Assembly (NCBI RefSeq): GCF_008642315.1
Contig: NZ_CP029192.1
Span: forward strand, 1,178,001 to 1,242,000
Direction: 5' to 3'
Length of the DNA stretch: 64,000 nucleotides
Origin: Streptomyces venezuelae
Lineage (GTDB): Bacteria > Actinomycetota > Actinomycetes > Streptomycetales > Streptomycetaceae
In this document: piece after piece, positions 1-7,635 of the stretch
Layout: each line of letters starts with the position of its first letter
Numbering within the stretch: position 1 is the first letter of the stretch
Program-made: the position numbers and the translations under genes
Notes under the pieces: generated by a model
What the model was told of the DNA's origin: nothing
The model's input: only the letters and a program-made list of their open reading frames with translations
The model's database searches: none

Positions 1-45
1 CCCGTCGTGCACGGCGGCCAGGACCGACGACGAAGGGGTGAGCGA

Positions 46-597
46 GTGTTCGATCGGTGGGGTGTGTGGGATGTTCTGCCGGAGAGCGAACGGCGGCGTT
101 GGTCGCTGGAACCGTTCCAGGGCGTGGGCCCGCTGCGGTTCGGGATGCGCCCCGCCGACGTCACCGCGGCGCTCGGCGGCATCACGCGGAACCCCCAGCA
201 CCACACGCGTGCGGCTCTGCCGCAGGATCGGTACGGCACGGTCAAAGGGGAGTGCTGGGGGCTGGGTCTGACGTTCTACTACGGCCTGGACGAACGGCTG
301 CGGGGCATCTCGGTCGACGCCTCGAAGGGGCCGCAAGTCTTCGCCGACGGCACAGCCCTGGTGGGCCGCGTGCCGTCGGAGGTCGAGCAGTGGATCATCG
401 ACCGTTCCGAGACCCGCGAGCCCTTCTCGGAGCTCTTCTACGTGAAGCTCGGCGAACCGGGGTCGGCCAGCCTCGGCGTGGTCGTGTGCGCCCAGCGGGC
501 AGGGGACCGTCTGCTCACGCGGCCGGTCTTCCTCCCCCACGAGGCCATGCACGCACCGACGAGGTTTCTTCCCGCCGACGCGTGGACGTCGCCCTGA
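46..597 (+). CDS. Conserved hypothetical protein
   Basis: 183 aa, no recognised catalytic motif, no signal peptide and no membrane segment. Residues about 16-40 carry the pattern VGPLRFGMRPADV..ALGG, which I associate with small actinobacterial proteins of unknown function. I chose GTG at 46 because a purine-rich GAAGGGG lies 8 nt upstream; an in-frame ATG at 7 has no visible ribosome binding site. It is convergent with the GAF gene of the conservon operon. Function unknown; a role as an SMI1/immunity-like or signalling partner would be a guess. The reading frame is well supported by third-position GC. Confidence 0.6.
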   Translation: MFDRWGVWDVLPESERRRWSLEPFQGVGPLRFGMRPADVTAALGGITRNPQHHTRAALPQDRYGTVKGECWGLGLTFYYGLDERLRGISVDASKGPQVFADGTALVGRVPSEVEQWIIDRSETREPFSELFYVKLGEPGSASLGVVVCAQRAGDRLLTRPVFLPHEAMHAPTRFLPADAWTSP

Positions 598-636
598 GGC
601 GGTCGTGGAGAACGGGGTCCGTGCCGCGGGACCGCG

Positions 637-1170
637 TCAGATACCGCCCTCCTCACGCCGGTGGATCTGCTCGACCAGTTCCGCGGCCATGCGTTTGATC
701 GTGTCGAGCCCCGCCGTTCCCCAGCGGCGCGGCTCGACGTCCACGACGCAGACCGTGCCGAGCACCGTCGACGTGCGGTCGATCAGGGGTGCGCCCAGGT
801 AGGAGCGGATGCCGGTCTCGTCGACCACGGGGTTGCCCGCGAACCGCGGATAGTCGCGGACGTCCTCCAGGACGAGGGCCTTGCGGCGGACGACCACGTG
901 CGGGCAGTACCCGTGGTCGCGGGTCATGTAGCGGCTCGCCGCGCGGTCCGGGTGCCCCGGGGCGTGCAGGCCGGCGAAGAACTGTCCGTTCTCGTCGAGG
1001 AAGTTGACCATCGCGTACGGCGCGCCGGTCAGATCGGCGAGCCGGTCCGCGAAGGCGTCGAAGGCCGGTTCGGGATACTGCCCGATCCCGAGCCCGCGCA
1101 GCCTCCGCACCCGCGCGGGCGCCTCCTTGTCCACGGGAGTGAGCAGGAGGCGCCCGGTCGGGTCATGCAT
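637..1170 (-). CDS. GAF domain protein of the conservon operon
   Basis: 177 aa, nearly all of it one GAF domain (about residues 25-165) containing YCPHVVVRRKALVLEDV and a YLGAPL core strand, the usual look of a cytoplasmic small-ligand or redox-sensing GAF. It is the last gene of the leftward cvn operon. Its ATG (1170) shares one base with the stop of the upstream GTPase gene (TGATG), so translation is coupled. Known cvn operons often carry a fifth gene after cvnD, and a GAF protein is one of those seen. Inference: it senses a signal that feeds the CvnA-D membrane complex. No output domain is fused to it. A GTG three bases upstream (1173) is an alternative start. Confidence 0.8.
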   Translation of the reverse strand: MHDPTGRLLLTPVDKEAPARVRRLRGLGIGQYPEPAFDAFADRLADLTGAPYAMVNFLDENGQFFAGLHAPGHPDRAASRYMTRDHGYCPHVVVRRKALVLEDVRDYPRFAGNPVVDETGIRSYLGAPLIDRTSTVLGTVCVVDVEPRRWGTAGLDTIKRMAAELVEQIHRREEGGI

Positions 1171-1763
1171 CACGTGTGGGCTCCGTAGCTGGCAGCGGGG
1201 GCGTGGTTGAGGAGGTGCTTGACGAGGATGAGCAGGGTCTGGATGCCGGAACTGGAGATGCGCGCGTCGCAGCGCACGACGGGTACTTGAGGGTCGAGGT
1301 CGATCGCGGAACGCACTTCCTCCGGTTCGTAGCGGTAGGCGCCGTCGAATTCGTTGATCGCCACGATGAAACCCATGCCGCGCTGCTCGAAGAAGTCCAC
1401 GGCGGCGAAGCAGTCCTCCAGGCGCCGTGTGTCGGCGAGCACCACCGCGCCGAGCGCCCCCTCGGAGAGCTCGTCCCACATGAACCAGAAACGCTCCTGC
1501 CCCGGCGTGCCGAAGAGGTACAGCACGTGTTCGGGGTCGAGGGTGATCCTTCCGAAGTCCATGGCGACCGTCGTCGTGGTCTTGTTCTCCACGCCCGACA
1601 GGTCGTCGGTGCCCTCGCTGACCGTGGTGAGCAGTTCCTCGGTGCTGAGCGGCGCGATCTCGCTGACCGCGCCGACGAAGGTCGTCTTGCCGACCCCGAA
1701 GCCACCCGCGACCAGGATTTTCAGTGCGGTGGGGAAGGGGTCAGAGCTGTCGTCGTAATCCAT
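1170..1763 (-). CDS. cvnD: CvnD-type small GTP/ATP-binding protein
   Basis: 197 aa P-loop protein of the bacterial Ras-like conservon family. Walker A GGFGVGKTT is at residues 20-28, the switch II region FGTPGQERF at 84-92 and a base-recognition-like NEFD further on. In conservons this protein is thought to work with the sensor-like CvnA, the roadblock protein CvnB and the DUF742 protein CvnC in a complex resembling eukaryotic G-protein signalling. The start overlaps the end of cvnC by 23 bp and the stop overlaps the GAF gene, so all are co-translated. A classical NKxD motif is not intact, as is common in this family, so nucleotide preference is uncertain. Confidence 0.9.
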   Translation of the reverse strand: MDYDDSSDPFPTALKILVAGGFGVGKTTFVGAVSEIAPLSTEELLTTVSEGTDDLSGVENKTTTTVAMDFGRITLDPEHVLYLFGTPGQERFWFMWDELSEGALGAVVLADTRRLEDCFAAVDFFEQRGMGFIVAINEFDGAYRYEPEEVRSAIDLDPQVPVVRCDARISSSGIQTLLILVKHLLNHAPAASYGAHT

Positions 1764-2112
1764 CGAGCACTGCCTCCAACAGGGACCGGTCAGTGGGGTT
1801 GTGGTAGAAGTCCGGGGCCTTCTGGGTGAGGGCCCCGCAGTCGAGGAGATCCGAGAGGATCACTTTGGCCACGGCGGCGGGCAGCTTCAGCTGGGCCGCG
1901 ATCTCGGCGACGGAGGTCGGCTCCTCGCACAGTCCCAGGGCCGTGGAATGCTCGGGCCCGAGGTAGCCGAGCGGGGTGGAGCCGGACGCCATCACCAGGG
2001 AGAGCAGGTCGAGTTGGCTGCTCGGTCTCGTCCGTCCGTTGCTGACGGTGTAGGGGCGGACCAGCCGCCCCGCGGCGTCGTCGAGCCAGGGCCCGTCGTG
2101 CGGGGCCGCCAT
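1741..2112 (-). CDS. cvnC: CvnC-type DUF742 protein
   Basis: 123 aa DUF742 protein, the third member of the conservon operon. The family hallmarks are the N-terminal W.DDAAGRLVRPY block and a winged-helix-like C-terminal half (EIAAQL..P.AVAKVILSDLLDCGAL). It is thought to act at the membrane complex with the roadblock and GTPase proteins. I prefer ATG at 2112 because the GAGG at the end of cvnB lies 8 nt upstream. A TTG at 2118 would overlap the cvnB stop and add two residues. It overlaps cvnD by 23 bp at its 3' end. Confidence 0.88.
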   Translation of the reverse strand: MAAPHDGPWLDDAAGRLVRPYTVSNGRTRPSSQLDLLSLVMASGSTPLGYLGPEHSTALGLCEEPTSVAEIAAQLKLPAAVAKVILSDLLDCGALTQKAPDFYHNPTDRSLLEAVLDGLRRQL

Positions 2113-2114
2113 CC

Positions 2115-2549
2115 TCAATGCCTCATCGGCGCGGGTTCGCCGACGGCTTGCCGGGGAGCGGTGACCAGGTACGGACGGACGCTCTTGACCAGCATCGCCA
2201 TCTCGTAGCCGAGGACGGCCGCGTCCGCGTCGCGTCCCGCGAGGACCGCCAGGCAGGTGCCCGAGCCCGCGGTGGAGACGAACAGGAGGGTGGAGTCCAG
2301 TTCGACGACGACCTGCCGGACGTCGCCGCCGTCGCCGAAGCGGATGCCCGCGCTGCGGCCCAGCGAGTAGAGCCCGGAGGCGAGGGCGGCCATGTGGTCG
2401 GCGCTGTCCGGTTCGAGGCCGTGCACCGACTTCACGAGTCCGTCGGAGGAGAGCAGGACGGCGCTGTGCGTGTGCGGCACGCGCTGCACGAGGCCGCTCA
2501 TCAGCCAGTCGAGATCGGATACATGGCCGGTCGGCGCATCGCTCGCCAT
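2115..2549 (-). CDS. cvnB: CvnB-type roadblock/LC7 domain protein
   Basis: 144 aa consisting of one roadblock/LC7 domain (about residues 12-105), the fold of MglB-like regulators of small GTPases. The segments DLDWLMSGLVQRVPH and AVLLSSDGL are typical of conservon CvnB. It probably binds or regulates the nearby CvnD GTPase and contacts CvnA. The ATG at 2549 has AAGGAG 10 nt upstream. It is separated from cvnA by 83 bp, the only real gap in the operon, which contains the near-palindrome ACGTACGTCCGTA. That gap could hold a secondary promoter or an mRNA processing site. Confidence 0.9.
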   Translation of the reverse strand: MASDAPTGHVSDLDWLMSGLVQRVPHTHSAVLLSSDGLVKSVHGLEPDSADHMAALASGLYSLGRSAGIRFGDGGDVRQVVVELDSTLLFVSTAGSGTCLAVLAGRDADAAVLGYEMAMLVKSVRPYLVTAPRQAVGEPAPMRH

Positions 2550-2632
2550 GGTGGATCGACTCCTTGAGGTACGGACGTACGTAGGTCTGCGCAAGCAGCG
2601 GTGGGGGGCGGGGGTCGGGCCCGGGGTACTGG

Positions 2633-4474
2633 TCAGCCGCCGTGTCCTTGCCCGTCGTGCGGGGCGCCGGCCCGGTGGTCCCGCGGGGTGGGTTCGCGCG
2701 CGTCCTGCGCCTGGGCGAGGCCGATGCCGCGCTGGAACGCGGCCATCAGGCCCGGGTCGTGGCCGATGAGCTGGTCGTTCTCGGACCGCGGCGACGGGGA
2801 GTCGCGCAGCTGCGGTGCGATGTGTTCCTGGGCGCGGCGCTTGGGGAGCTGCGGTCTGCCCACCCGGCCGCGCACGGCGCCGTTGCGGGGTGTCGGCGGT
2901 GCCGCGGCGTGCTCGGCGGCCGCCTGCCGGTCCTCGGGCCGGATGCCGGGGGTGGCGTCGGCGGGCGTCGGGCGTTCCTGGCGGGCGCCGCGCACGGGGA
3001 GGGGTGCGGGTGACGCGCCGGTCGCGGTGCGCGGCTTGGGCGGTGCGGGGGCCTGGGCCGCTGGGTGGGGCGCGGGTTGGGACTGCGGTTCGGGCTGGGG
3101 CTGTACGTGGGTGTGGGGCTGGAGAGGGGTGGGGTCCGGCCAGGCCGGGGGGTCGGCGTGCGCCGCGGGGCGTGCCGCGTCCCGCGCTTCTTCTCCTGCG
3201 CTCCCGGCGGCGCCCCGCGACGCCTCTTCGGCCGCCGGGCGGCGGCGGGTGACCGGGTCGGCCTCCTGATCGCCGCCCAGCAGTTCCTGCGGCAGGATCA
3301 GCACGGCCTGGACGCCGCCGTAGATGTTGGTCTGCAGCCGCACCGCGACGCCGTGCCTGCGGGCGAGCGCGGAGACCACGAAGAGGCCGATGCGGCCGTC
3401 CTGCAGCAGGCCGGCGACGTCGACCTGGTCGGGGTCGGTGAGGAGGCGGTTCATCTTGTTCTGCTCGGTGACGGGCATGCCGAGGCCGCGGTCCTCGACC
3501 TCCACGGCGATCCCGGCGGTGACGAGGTTGGCGCGCAGGAGGACCTGGGTGTGCGGCGCGGAGAACACCGTGGCGTTCTCGACGAGTTCGGCGAGCAGGT
3601 GGATGACGTCGGCGACCGCGTGGCCGCGCAGGGTGCCGTCGATGGGCGGCACGAGTTTGACGCGCGAGTACTGCTCGACCTCCGCGATGGCGGAGCGCAT
3701 CACCTCGTGCATGGAGACCGGGTTGCTCCACTGGCGGCGCGAGACGGCGCCGCCGAGGACGGCGAGGTTCTCGGCGTGCCTGCGGATGCGGGTCGCGAGG
3801 TGGTCGACGTGGAAGAGGCCCTTGAGCAGTTCGGGGTCCTCGACCTCGTTCTCCAACTCGTCGAGCAGGGAGATCTCGCGGTGCACGAGCGACTGGAGCC
3901 GCCGGGCGAGGTTCACGAAGACCTCGACCTTCTGTTCGCTGCCCGCGTGGCTGGAGAGCTGCGAGGCCTGCACGACGGCGCCCACGGCGGCGTCCTGCGC
4001 GCGGTTCAGTTCGTCGGCGAGCTGGTCGAACTCGTCGCCGCCGGGCCTGACCCTGGCCGTGGCGGTGGGGGTCGGCGGTTGGTCGCCGCGGCGCAACTGT
4101 TCGACGACGCCGCGCAGTTCCGTCTGGCCGCGTGCGGTGGCGCGGCGCAGCACGATGACGCGGTCGCGCACGGTCTTGGCGGCGCGCTCGGCGGCGATCG
4201 CGGCCGTCACGATGCCGGCGAGGCCGACCAGGGCGGCCGCGGTGAGGACGGCGAGCAGGACGGGGTCCGGCCGGGCGCCGGTCGAGCGCAGGGTGAACAG
4301 CACGGCCGCGCAGGCGCTCAGGCCCACGGCGACGGCCGGCAGTACGGCGATGCGCAGGAGCTGCGGCCGTATGTGGGTCTCGGGCAGTGCGGCGGCGGTC
4401 CGGCTGCCGGGTTTGCCGTGCCGGCCGCCTTCTCGGCGGTCCGCGCGGGCGGCCGGTGCGCGTAGGTGAGACAT
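2633..4474 (-). CDS. cvnA: CvnA-type sensor histidine kinase-like membrane protein
   Basis: 613 aa first gene of the conservon operon. Two membrane segments near residues 40-61 and 71-92 flank a short extracytoplasmic loop, followed by a HAMP-like linker. A GHKL ATPase domain comes next (LLAELVENATVFSAP as N box, EDRGLGMP as G1 box). The C-terminal about 200 residues are Pro/Gln/Ala-rich and probably disordered. CvnA proteins resemble histidine kinases but their phosphotransfer is not well established. ATG 4474 is favoured over ATG 4546 because GAGGA lies 6 nt before it. It likely anchors CvnB-D at the membrane. Confidence 0.9.
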   Translation of the reverse strand: MSHLRAPAARADRREGGRHGKPGSRTAAALPETHIRPQLLRIAVLPAVAVGLSACAAVLFTLRSTGARPDPVLLAVLTAAALVGLAGIVTAAIAAERAAKTVRDRVIVLRRATARGQTELRGVVEQLRRGDQPPTPTATARVRPGGDEFDQLADELNRAQDAAVGAVVQASQLSSHAGSEQKVEVFVNLARRLQSLVHREISLLDELENEVEDPELLKGLFHVDHLATRIRRHAENLAVLGGAVSRRQWSNPVSMHEVMRSAIAEVEQYSRVKLVPPIDGTLRGHAVADVIHLLAELVENATVFSAPHTQVLLRANLVTAGIAVEVEDRGLGMPVTEQNKMNRLLTDPDQVDVAGLLQDGRIGLFVVSALARRHGVAVRLQTNIYGGVQAVLILPQELLGGDQEADPVTRRRPAAEEASRGAAGSAGEEARDAARPAAHADPPAWPDPTPLQPHTHVQPQPEPQSQPAPHPAAQAPAPPKPRTATGASPAPLPVRGARQERPTPADATPGIRPEDRQAAAEHAAAPPTPRNGAVRGRVGRPQLPKRRAQEHIAPQLRDSPSPRSENDQLIGHDPGLMAAFQRGIGLAQAQDAREPTPRDHRAGAPHDGQGHGG

Positions 4475-4765
4475 CTGCGTCCTCGGTACGTTGCGACGAG
4501 GGTCCGGCGGTCGGCCGGACCTCTCTTTGCGGCGTGGTTGCGGCATCGCCGTGCCGGTCGGCAGGTCGCGACGTCAGCCCTGCGTCGTGATCCCTGCGTC
4601 GCCCGACGGCCACTCACGGTAGTCGGCAACGCATCACGTGCGGTGGGCAGTTGACAAAGTCAGCGGGGCAGCGTCCCGCTCTGGTATGACGCCTCGTACG
4701 CGGGTCCGATTAGCGCCGCACGCGGGACGCCCCAAATCGCCGCCCTTCCCTGCTGTAATGCCCTC
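4475..4765. promoter_or_regulatory. Divergent intergenic region, cvnA and CGNR gene
   Basis: 291 bp between divergent cvnA (left) and the CGNR gene (right), which must hold both promoters. A TTGACA at 4651-4656 lies inside the small dyad TGACAAAGTCA, but no -10 sits at normal spacing. TGTAAT at 4754-4759 stands 6 nt before the ATG at 4766, the arrangement expected for a leaderless Streptomyces transcript. I see no ORF or RNA gene. Confidence 0.4.
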
Positions 4766-5284
4766 ATGCACCTCAACCCTTACGGCGAGGACGCCGTGAA
4801 CCTGGCCGCCGAGCTGGCCAACCGCCGGCCGGTCGACGCACAGGAGCTCGCGGACCGCTGCCGCGCGGCGGGGCTGACGCTGGAGCGCCCGGTCTCGCGC
4901 GACGACCTGGTGCGCGCGCTGGAGGCCCTGGACGCCTGGGAGGAGGTCGTCGACGCGGTCGACGAGCACGAGCGTGCGGCGCTGGTCAACGCCATGCTGG
5001 CCGCGGCGGCGTCCCATCCGCGGCTGACCGACCACGCGGGCAGCGGCTGGCACCTGCACTACCGCGAGGAGCACAGGCCCCTCGGCGACCTGCTGTTCTC
5101 ACTGATCGCGGTGGGCACCGCGCTGCATCTGGCGGGCCGGGGCATGCACCGGCTGCGGCGGTGCGCGGTGGCGGAGTGCACGACGCTCTTCGCCGACACC
5201 TCGCGCACGGGACGGCAGCGCTACTGCTCGCAGCGCTGCGCCAACCGCGACGCGGTGCGCAGACACCGCGCACGCACCGCGTGA
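4766..5284 (+). CDS. CGNR-type zinc finger transcription regulator (ABATE domain)
   Basis: 172 aa. The N-terminal about 120 residues form an ABATE-like ligand-binding domain (NLAAELANRRP near residue 12). The C-terminus is a CGNR zinc finger: C-x4-C...F.D.SR....RYCSQRCANR, with Cys residues suited to bind one zinc. The eponymous CGNR tetrad reads CANR here. Family members are presumed stress or ligand-responsive DNA-binding proteins. No SD is visible; TGTAAT 6 nt before the ATG suggests a leaderless mRNA. It faces a convergent MBL gene across a hairpin. Confidence 0.85.
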   Translation: MHLNPYGEDAVNLAAELANRRPVDAQELADRCRAAGLTLERPVSRDDLVRALEALDAWEEVVDAVDEHERAALVNAMLAAAASHPRLTDHAGSGWHLHYREEHRPLGDLLFSLIAVGTALHLAGRGMHRLRRCAVAECTTLFADTSRTGRQRYCSQRCANRDAVRRHRARTA

Positions 5285-5286
5285 GG

Positions 5287-5331
5287 TGACGGGGACGCAG
5301 GTGGACGGGGACACAGGTGACGGGGCACAGG
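5287..5331 (+). repeat. Three imperfect tandem repeats, about 15 bp each
   Basis: Three consecutive copies of a unit close to TGACGGGGACACAGG (5287-5301, 5302-5317, 5318-5331) directly after the CGNR gene stop; the third is one base shorter. It runs into the terminator-like hairpin that follows. Probably slippage-derived and non-coding. Confidence 0.5.
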
Positions 5332-5339
5332 GGTGCCCC
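5322..5339. terminator. Hairpin between convergent genes
   Basis: Perfect 7-bp stem GGGGCAC/GTGCCCC with a 4-nt loop, between the stop of the rightward CGNR gene (5284) and the stop of the leftward MBL gene (5348). It has no U-tract, as is common in Streptomyces. It could end transcription from both sides. Confidence 0.5.
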
Positions 5340-5347
5340 ATCCCGCG

Positions 5348-6556
5348 TCACCCGACGGGCGCCGCCTCCGGCTCGCCGCTGTCCGACGGGCGCGTCCGCT
5401 CGGTTCCGGCGGTGTCCGCCGCGGCCGGCTCCGGCCACCCGCCCTTCGGCGTGCGGGCGACGCCGCGCCACCACGGTGTCGTCGGCACGGACGGCGTGCC
5501 GGGCTCGAAGGGTTCGCCGGGGCAGGGCAGCGCGATGGCGGCGCCCGCGCGGCGTGCCGCCGCCATGGTGTCCTCGCCCGGCTCCGACCAGGCGTGCGGG
5601 GCGAGGTTGAACGTCCCCCAGTGGATCGGCAGGAGTACGCCGTGCGATGCTCCGCCCTGGAGGTCCAGGTGGGCCTGTACGCCTTCCTCTGGCGTCATGT
5701 GGATGTCGGGCCAGAACTCGCTGTAGGCGCCGATCTGGATCATCGTCGCGTCGAACGGCCCGTACGCGGCGCCGATCTCCTGGAAACCGGCGAAGTAGCC
5801 CGTGTCGCCGCTGTGGTAGACGCGGTGCTCGGACCCCGCCACCACCCACGACGCCCAGAGCGTGTGCTGCTGGTTGCGCAGGCCGCGCCCGCAGAAGTGC
5901 CGGGCGGGGGTGGCCGTGAGGGTCAGCCCCGACACCTTCGCCGACTCGTGCCAGTCCAGTTCGCGCAGCCGGTCGGCCGGCACGCCCCACCGCTCCAGGT
6001 GGGCGCCGACGCCGAGCGGCACCGCGAACACCGTGTCCGTACCGGTGAGGGCCCTGATGGTGGGCATGTCCAGGTGGTCGTAGTGGTCGTGCGAGATCAC
6101 CACCGCGTCGACGGGACCGAGCGCCTCCAGCGGCACCGGTACCGGGTGCAGCCGCTTGGGCCCCGCGAAGGAGAAGGGCGAGCACCGCTCTCCCCACACC
6201 GGGTCGAAGAGGACGCGCCGCCCCTCGATCTCGACCAGGACGCTGGAGTGACCCATCCAGGTGACCCGCAGTCCGCCGTTCGGCGGCTTGGCGAGGTCGG
6301 CGAGGGTGGTGGCGTGCACGGGGACCGTTCCGGCGGGTCCGCGGCGTACGCGCTCCTCCTTGCGGAAGTAGATCTTGGCGAACTCCAGGGACGACCCGGT
6401 AGGCCGGGTCCGCGCCCCCACGGGGTTCTGGAAGGATCCCTCCGCCACGGAGAAATTCGGCGACCTTCGGATGCGTGCCAGCCGGGCACCCGAGGGATCC
6501 GCTCCGAAGGCAGCGGACCGCAGCGAGCGCAGCCCGGGGATCAGGAACCGGGACAC
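5348..6556 (-). CDS. MBL-fold metal-dependent hydrolase (NAPE-PLD/UlaG-like)
   Basis: 402 aa cytosolic metallo-beta-lactamase-fold enzyme. The metal-binding signature HDHYDHLD is present (near residue 160), followed by RHFCGRG, YHSGDTGYF and a late IHWGTF histidine, the order seen in N-acyl-phosphatidylethanolamine phospholipase D-like bacterial proteins. It probably cleaves a phosphodiester or lactone; the substrate is unknown. GTG 6556 is chosen because CAGGAGG lies 4 nt upstream; the open frame extends 34 codons further without a ribosome binding site. A Thr/Pro/Ala-rich tail of about 60 residues follows the catalytic core. Confidence 0.85.
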   Translation of the reverse strand: MSRFLIPGLRSLRSAAFGADPSGARLARIRRSPNFSVAEGSFQNPVGARTRPTGSSLEFAKIYFRKEERVRRGPAGTVPVHATTLADLAKPPNGGLRVTWMGHSSVLVEIEGRRVLFDPVWGERCSPFSFAGPKRLHPVPVPLEALGPVDAVVISHDHYDHLDMPTIRALTGTDTVFAVPLGVGAHLERWGVPADRLRELDWHESAKVSGLTLTATPARHFCGRGLRNQQHTLWASWVVAGSEHRVYHSGDTGYFAGFQEIGAAYGPFDATMIQIGAYSEFWPDIHMTPEEGVQAHLDLQGGASHGVLLPIHWGTFNLAPHAWSEPGEDTMAAARRAGAAIALPCPGEPFEPGTPSVPTTPWWRGVARTPKGGWPEPAAADTAGTERTRPSDSGEPEAAPVG

Positions 6557-6629
6557 GGGACCTCCTGAGGGGGGTGAATAGGCCTCCCCATTATGTCCAC
6601 GGGCCCCGGCTGAGTCCTGCGGGGCCACC

Positions 6630-6657
6630 TGCGCCGGTGCCCAGCCCGCCCGGCGCA
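6630..6657. terminator. Hairpin downstream of the SIMPL gene
   Basis: Perfect 8-bp stem TGCGCCGG/CCGGCGCA with a 12-nt loop, starting 6 bp beyond the stop of the leftward SIMPL gene. Likely terminator. Confidence 0.45.
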
Positions 6658-6662
6658 CCGCG

Positions 6663-7454
6663 TCACCGCAGCTCGTACACCGCCGTCACCGTGACCTCGT
6701 CCTGGATCCGCCCCGGCGCCACCGGCACCGAGTCCTTGGAGAAGGAGGCCACCGGGACCGCCACCGGCCGGGGGCGTCCGCTGTCGCTCTCCTCCAGCGA
6801 GAGCAGGCGGCCCAGGCCCCGGCCGCTCAGCCGGGCGTACTGCGCGGCCTTGTCCTTGGCGTCCTCGTACGCCGACGTACGGGCCCTGGCGCGCAGCGCC
6901 TGCGGGTTCTGCACGTCGAAGGCGACCGAGTGGATGCGGCTCGCGTCGCCGGGGGCGTCGGCGACCGCGCGGACGACGGCGCCGGTCTTCTCGATGTCAC
7001 GGATGATCAAGGAAAACATCTGCGTGGCCCGGTGGCCGACGAAGAGCCCGTCCTCGCCCCTCGCGCCCGTGGCCTCGTACTGGTCCGGGTCGCCGTCCCG
7101 GTTCCGGTACACCGCGGACAGGGAGAGGTTCTCGGTCCTGATGTCGCGCTCGGCGACGCCCGCGGCGCGTGCGGCGGCCAGCAGCGCGTCGGCCGCGGCG
7201 CTCTGCTCGGTGAGCGCCTTGTCGGCGGTCGGCCGGGTGACCTCGACGCCGGCGGTGAGCACGGCCATGTCGGGCGCCGCCGAAGCGCTGCCCGCCCCGG
7301 TCACGCTCACCGTCGCCGGATCGGGTGCCGCGACGGCGGCCGGGAGGGCGGCGGGCGCGGTCTGGGCGGCGATGGCGGGGGCGCCCGGCAGCCCGAGGGC
7401 GGCGAGCGCCAGGGCGAGGGCACTGACGGAACGTACGGAACGTGCTGAGCGCAT
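6663..7454 (-). CDS. Secreted SIMPL-domain protein (DUF541)
   Basis: 263 aa. A Sec signal peptide fills residues 1 to about 30 (RSARSVRSVSALALALAALG then APAIAAQ, cleavage likely after an AxA). The rest is a SIMPL/DUF541 domain starting VSVTGAGSASAAPDMAVLTAGVEV and ending QDEVTVTAVYELR. The family is periplasmic or exported in many bacteria and forms oligomeric assemblies, but its biochemical role is not settled. ATG 7454 has GGAAGGGA about 8 nt upstream. It is monocistronic: a terminator-like hairpin follows, and the MBL gene is 106 bp away in the same direction. Confidence 0.88.
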   Translation of the reverse strand: MRSARSVRSVSALALALAALGLPGAPAIAAQTAPAALPAAVAAPDPATVSVTGAGSASAAPDMAVLTAGVEVTRPTADKALTEQSAAADALLAAARAAGVAERDIRTENLSLSAVYRNRDGDPDQYEATGARGEDGLFVGHRATQMFSLIIRDIEKTGAVVRAVADAPGDASRIHSVAFDVQNPQALRARARTSAYEDAKDKAAQYARLSGRGLGRLLSLEESDSGRPRPVAVPVASFSKDSVPVAPGRIQDEVTVTAVYELR

Positions 7455-7573
7455 GACGGGGGTCCCTTCCGGCTGCCCGTCCCTGCGGGGACGGTTCGCC
7501 GTCATCCCAGCACCGGCGCGCCCGCGCGGGTCCGCGCCACTCCAGCCCTGTCACCTCACCGGCCGACTCCCTT

Positions 7574-7579
7574 TACGAT
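7574..7579 (+). promoter_or_regulatory. Possible -10 for the prpE-ABC operon
   Basis: TACGAT fits a sigma-HrdB -10, about 57 nt before the TTG start of prpE; no convincing -35 at 17 bp. Weak call. Confidence 0.25.
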
Positions 7580-7635
7580 GGCGGGCGTTCGCCCCACGAT
7601 GCCGTCCAGACACCTCGGAAGAGCGGAGTGACCGG

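Noticed and set aside
2115..4613. An 832-codon open frame spanning the cvnA and cvnB region
   Set aside because: Only the last 144 codons (from 2549) look like a real protein; the rest is Arg/Pro/Ala-rich shadow coding opposite frames of cvnA. Such long shadow frames are normal in DNA with very high third-position GC.
6475..7635. Extension of prpE upstream to an ATG at 6475
   Set aside because: The added part runs antisense through the SIMPL gene, has no family similarity, and the conserved PrpE N-terminus starts right after the TTG at 7636.
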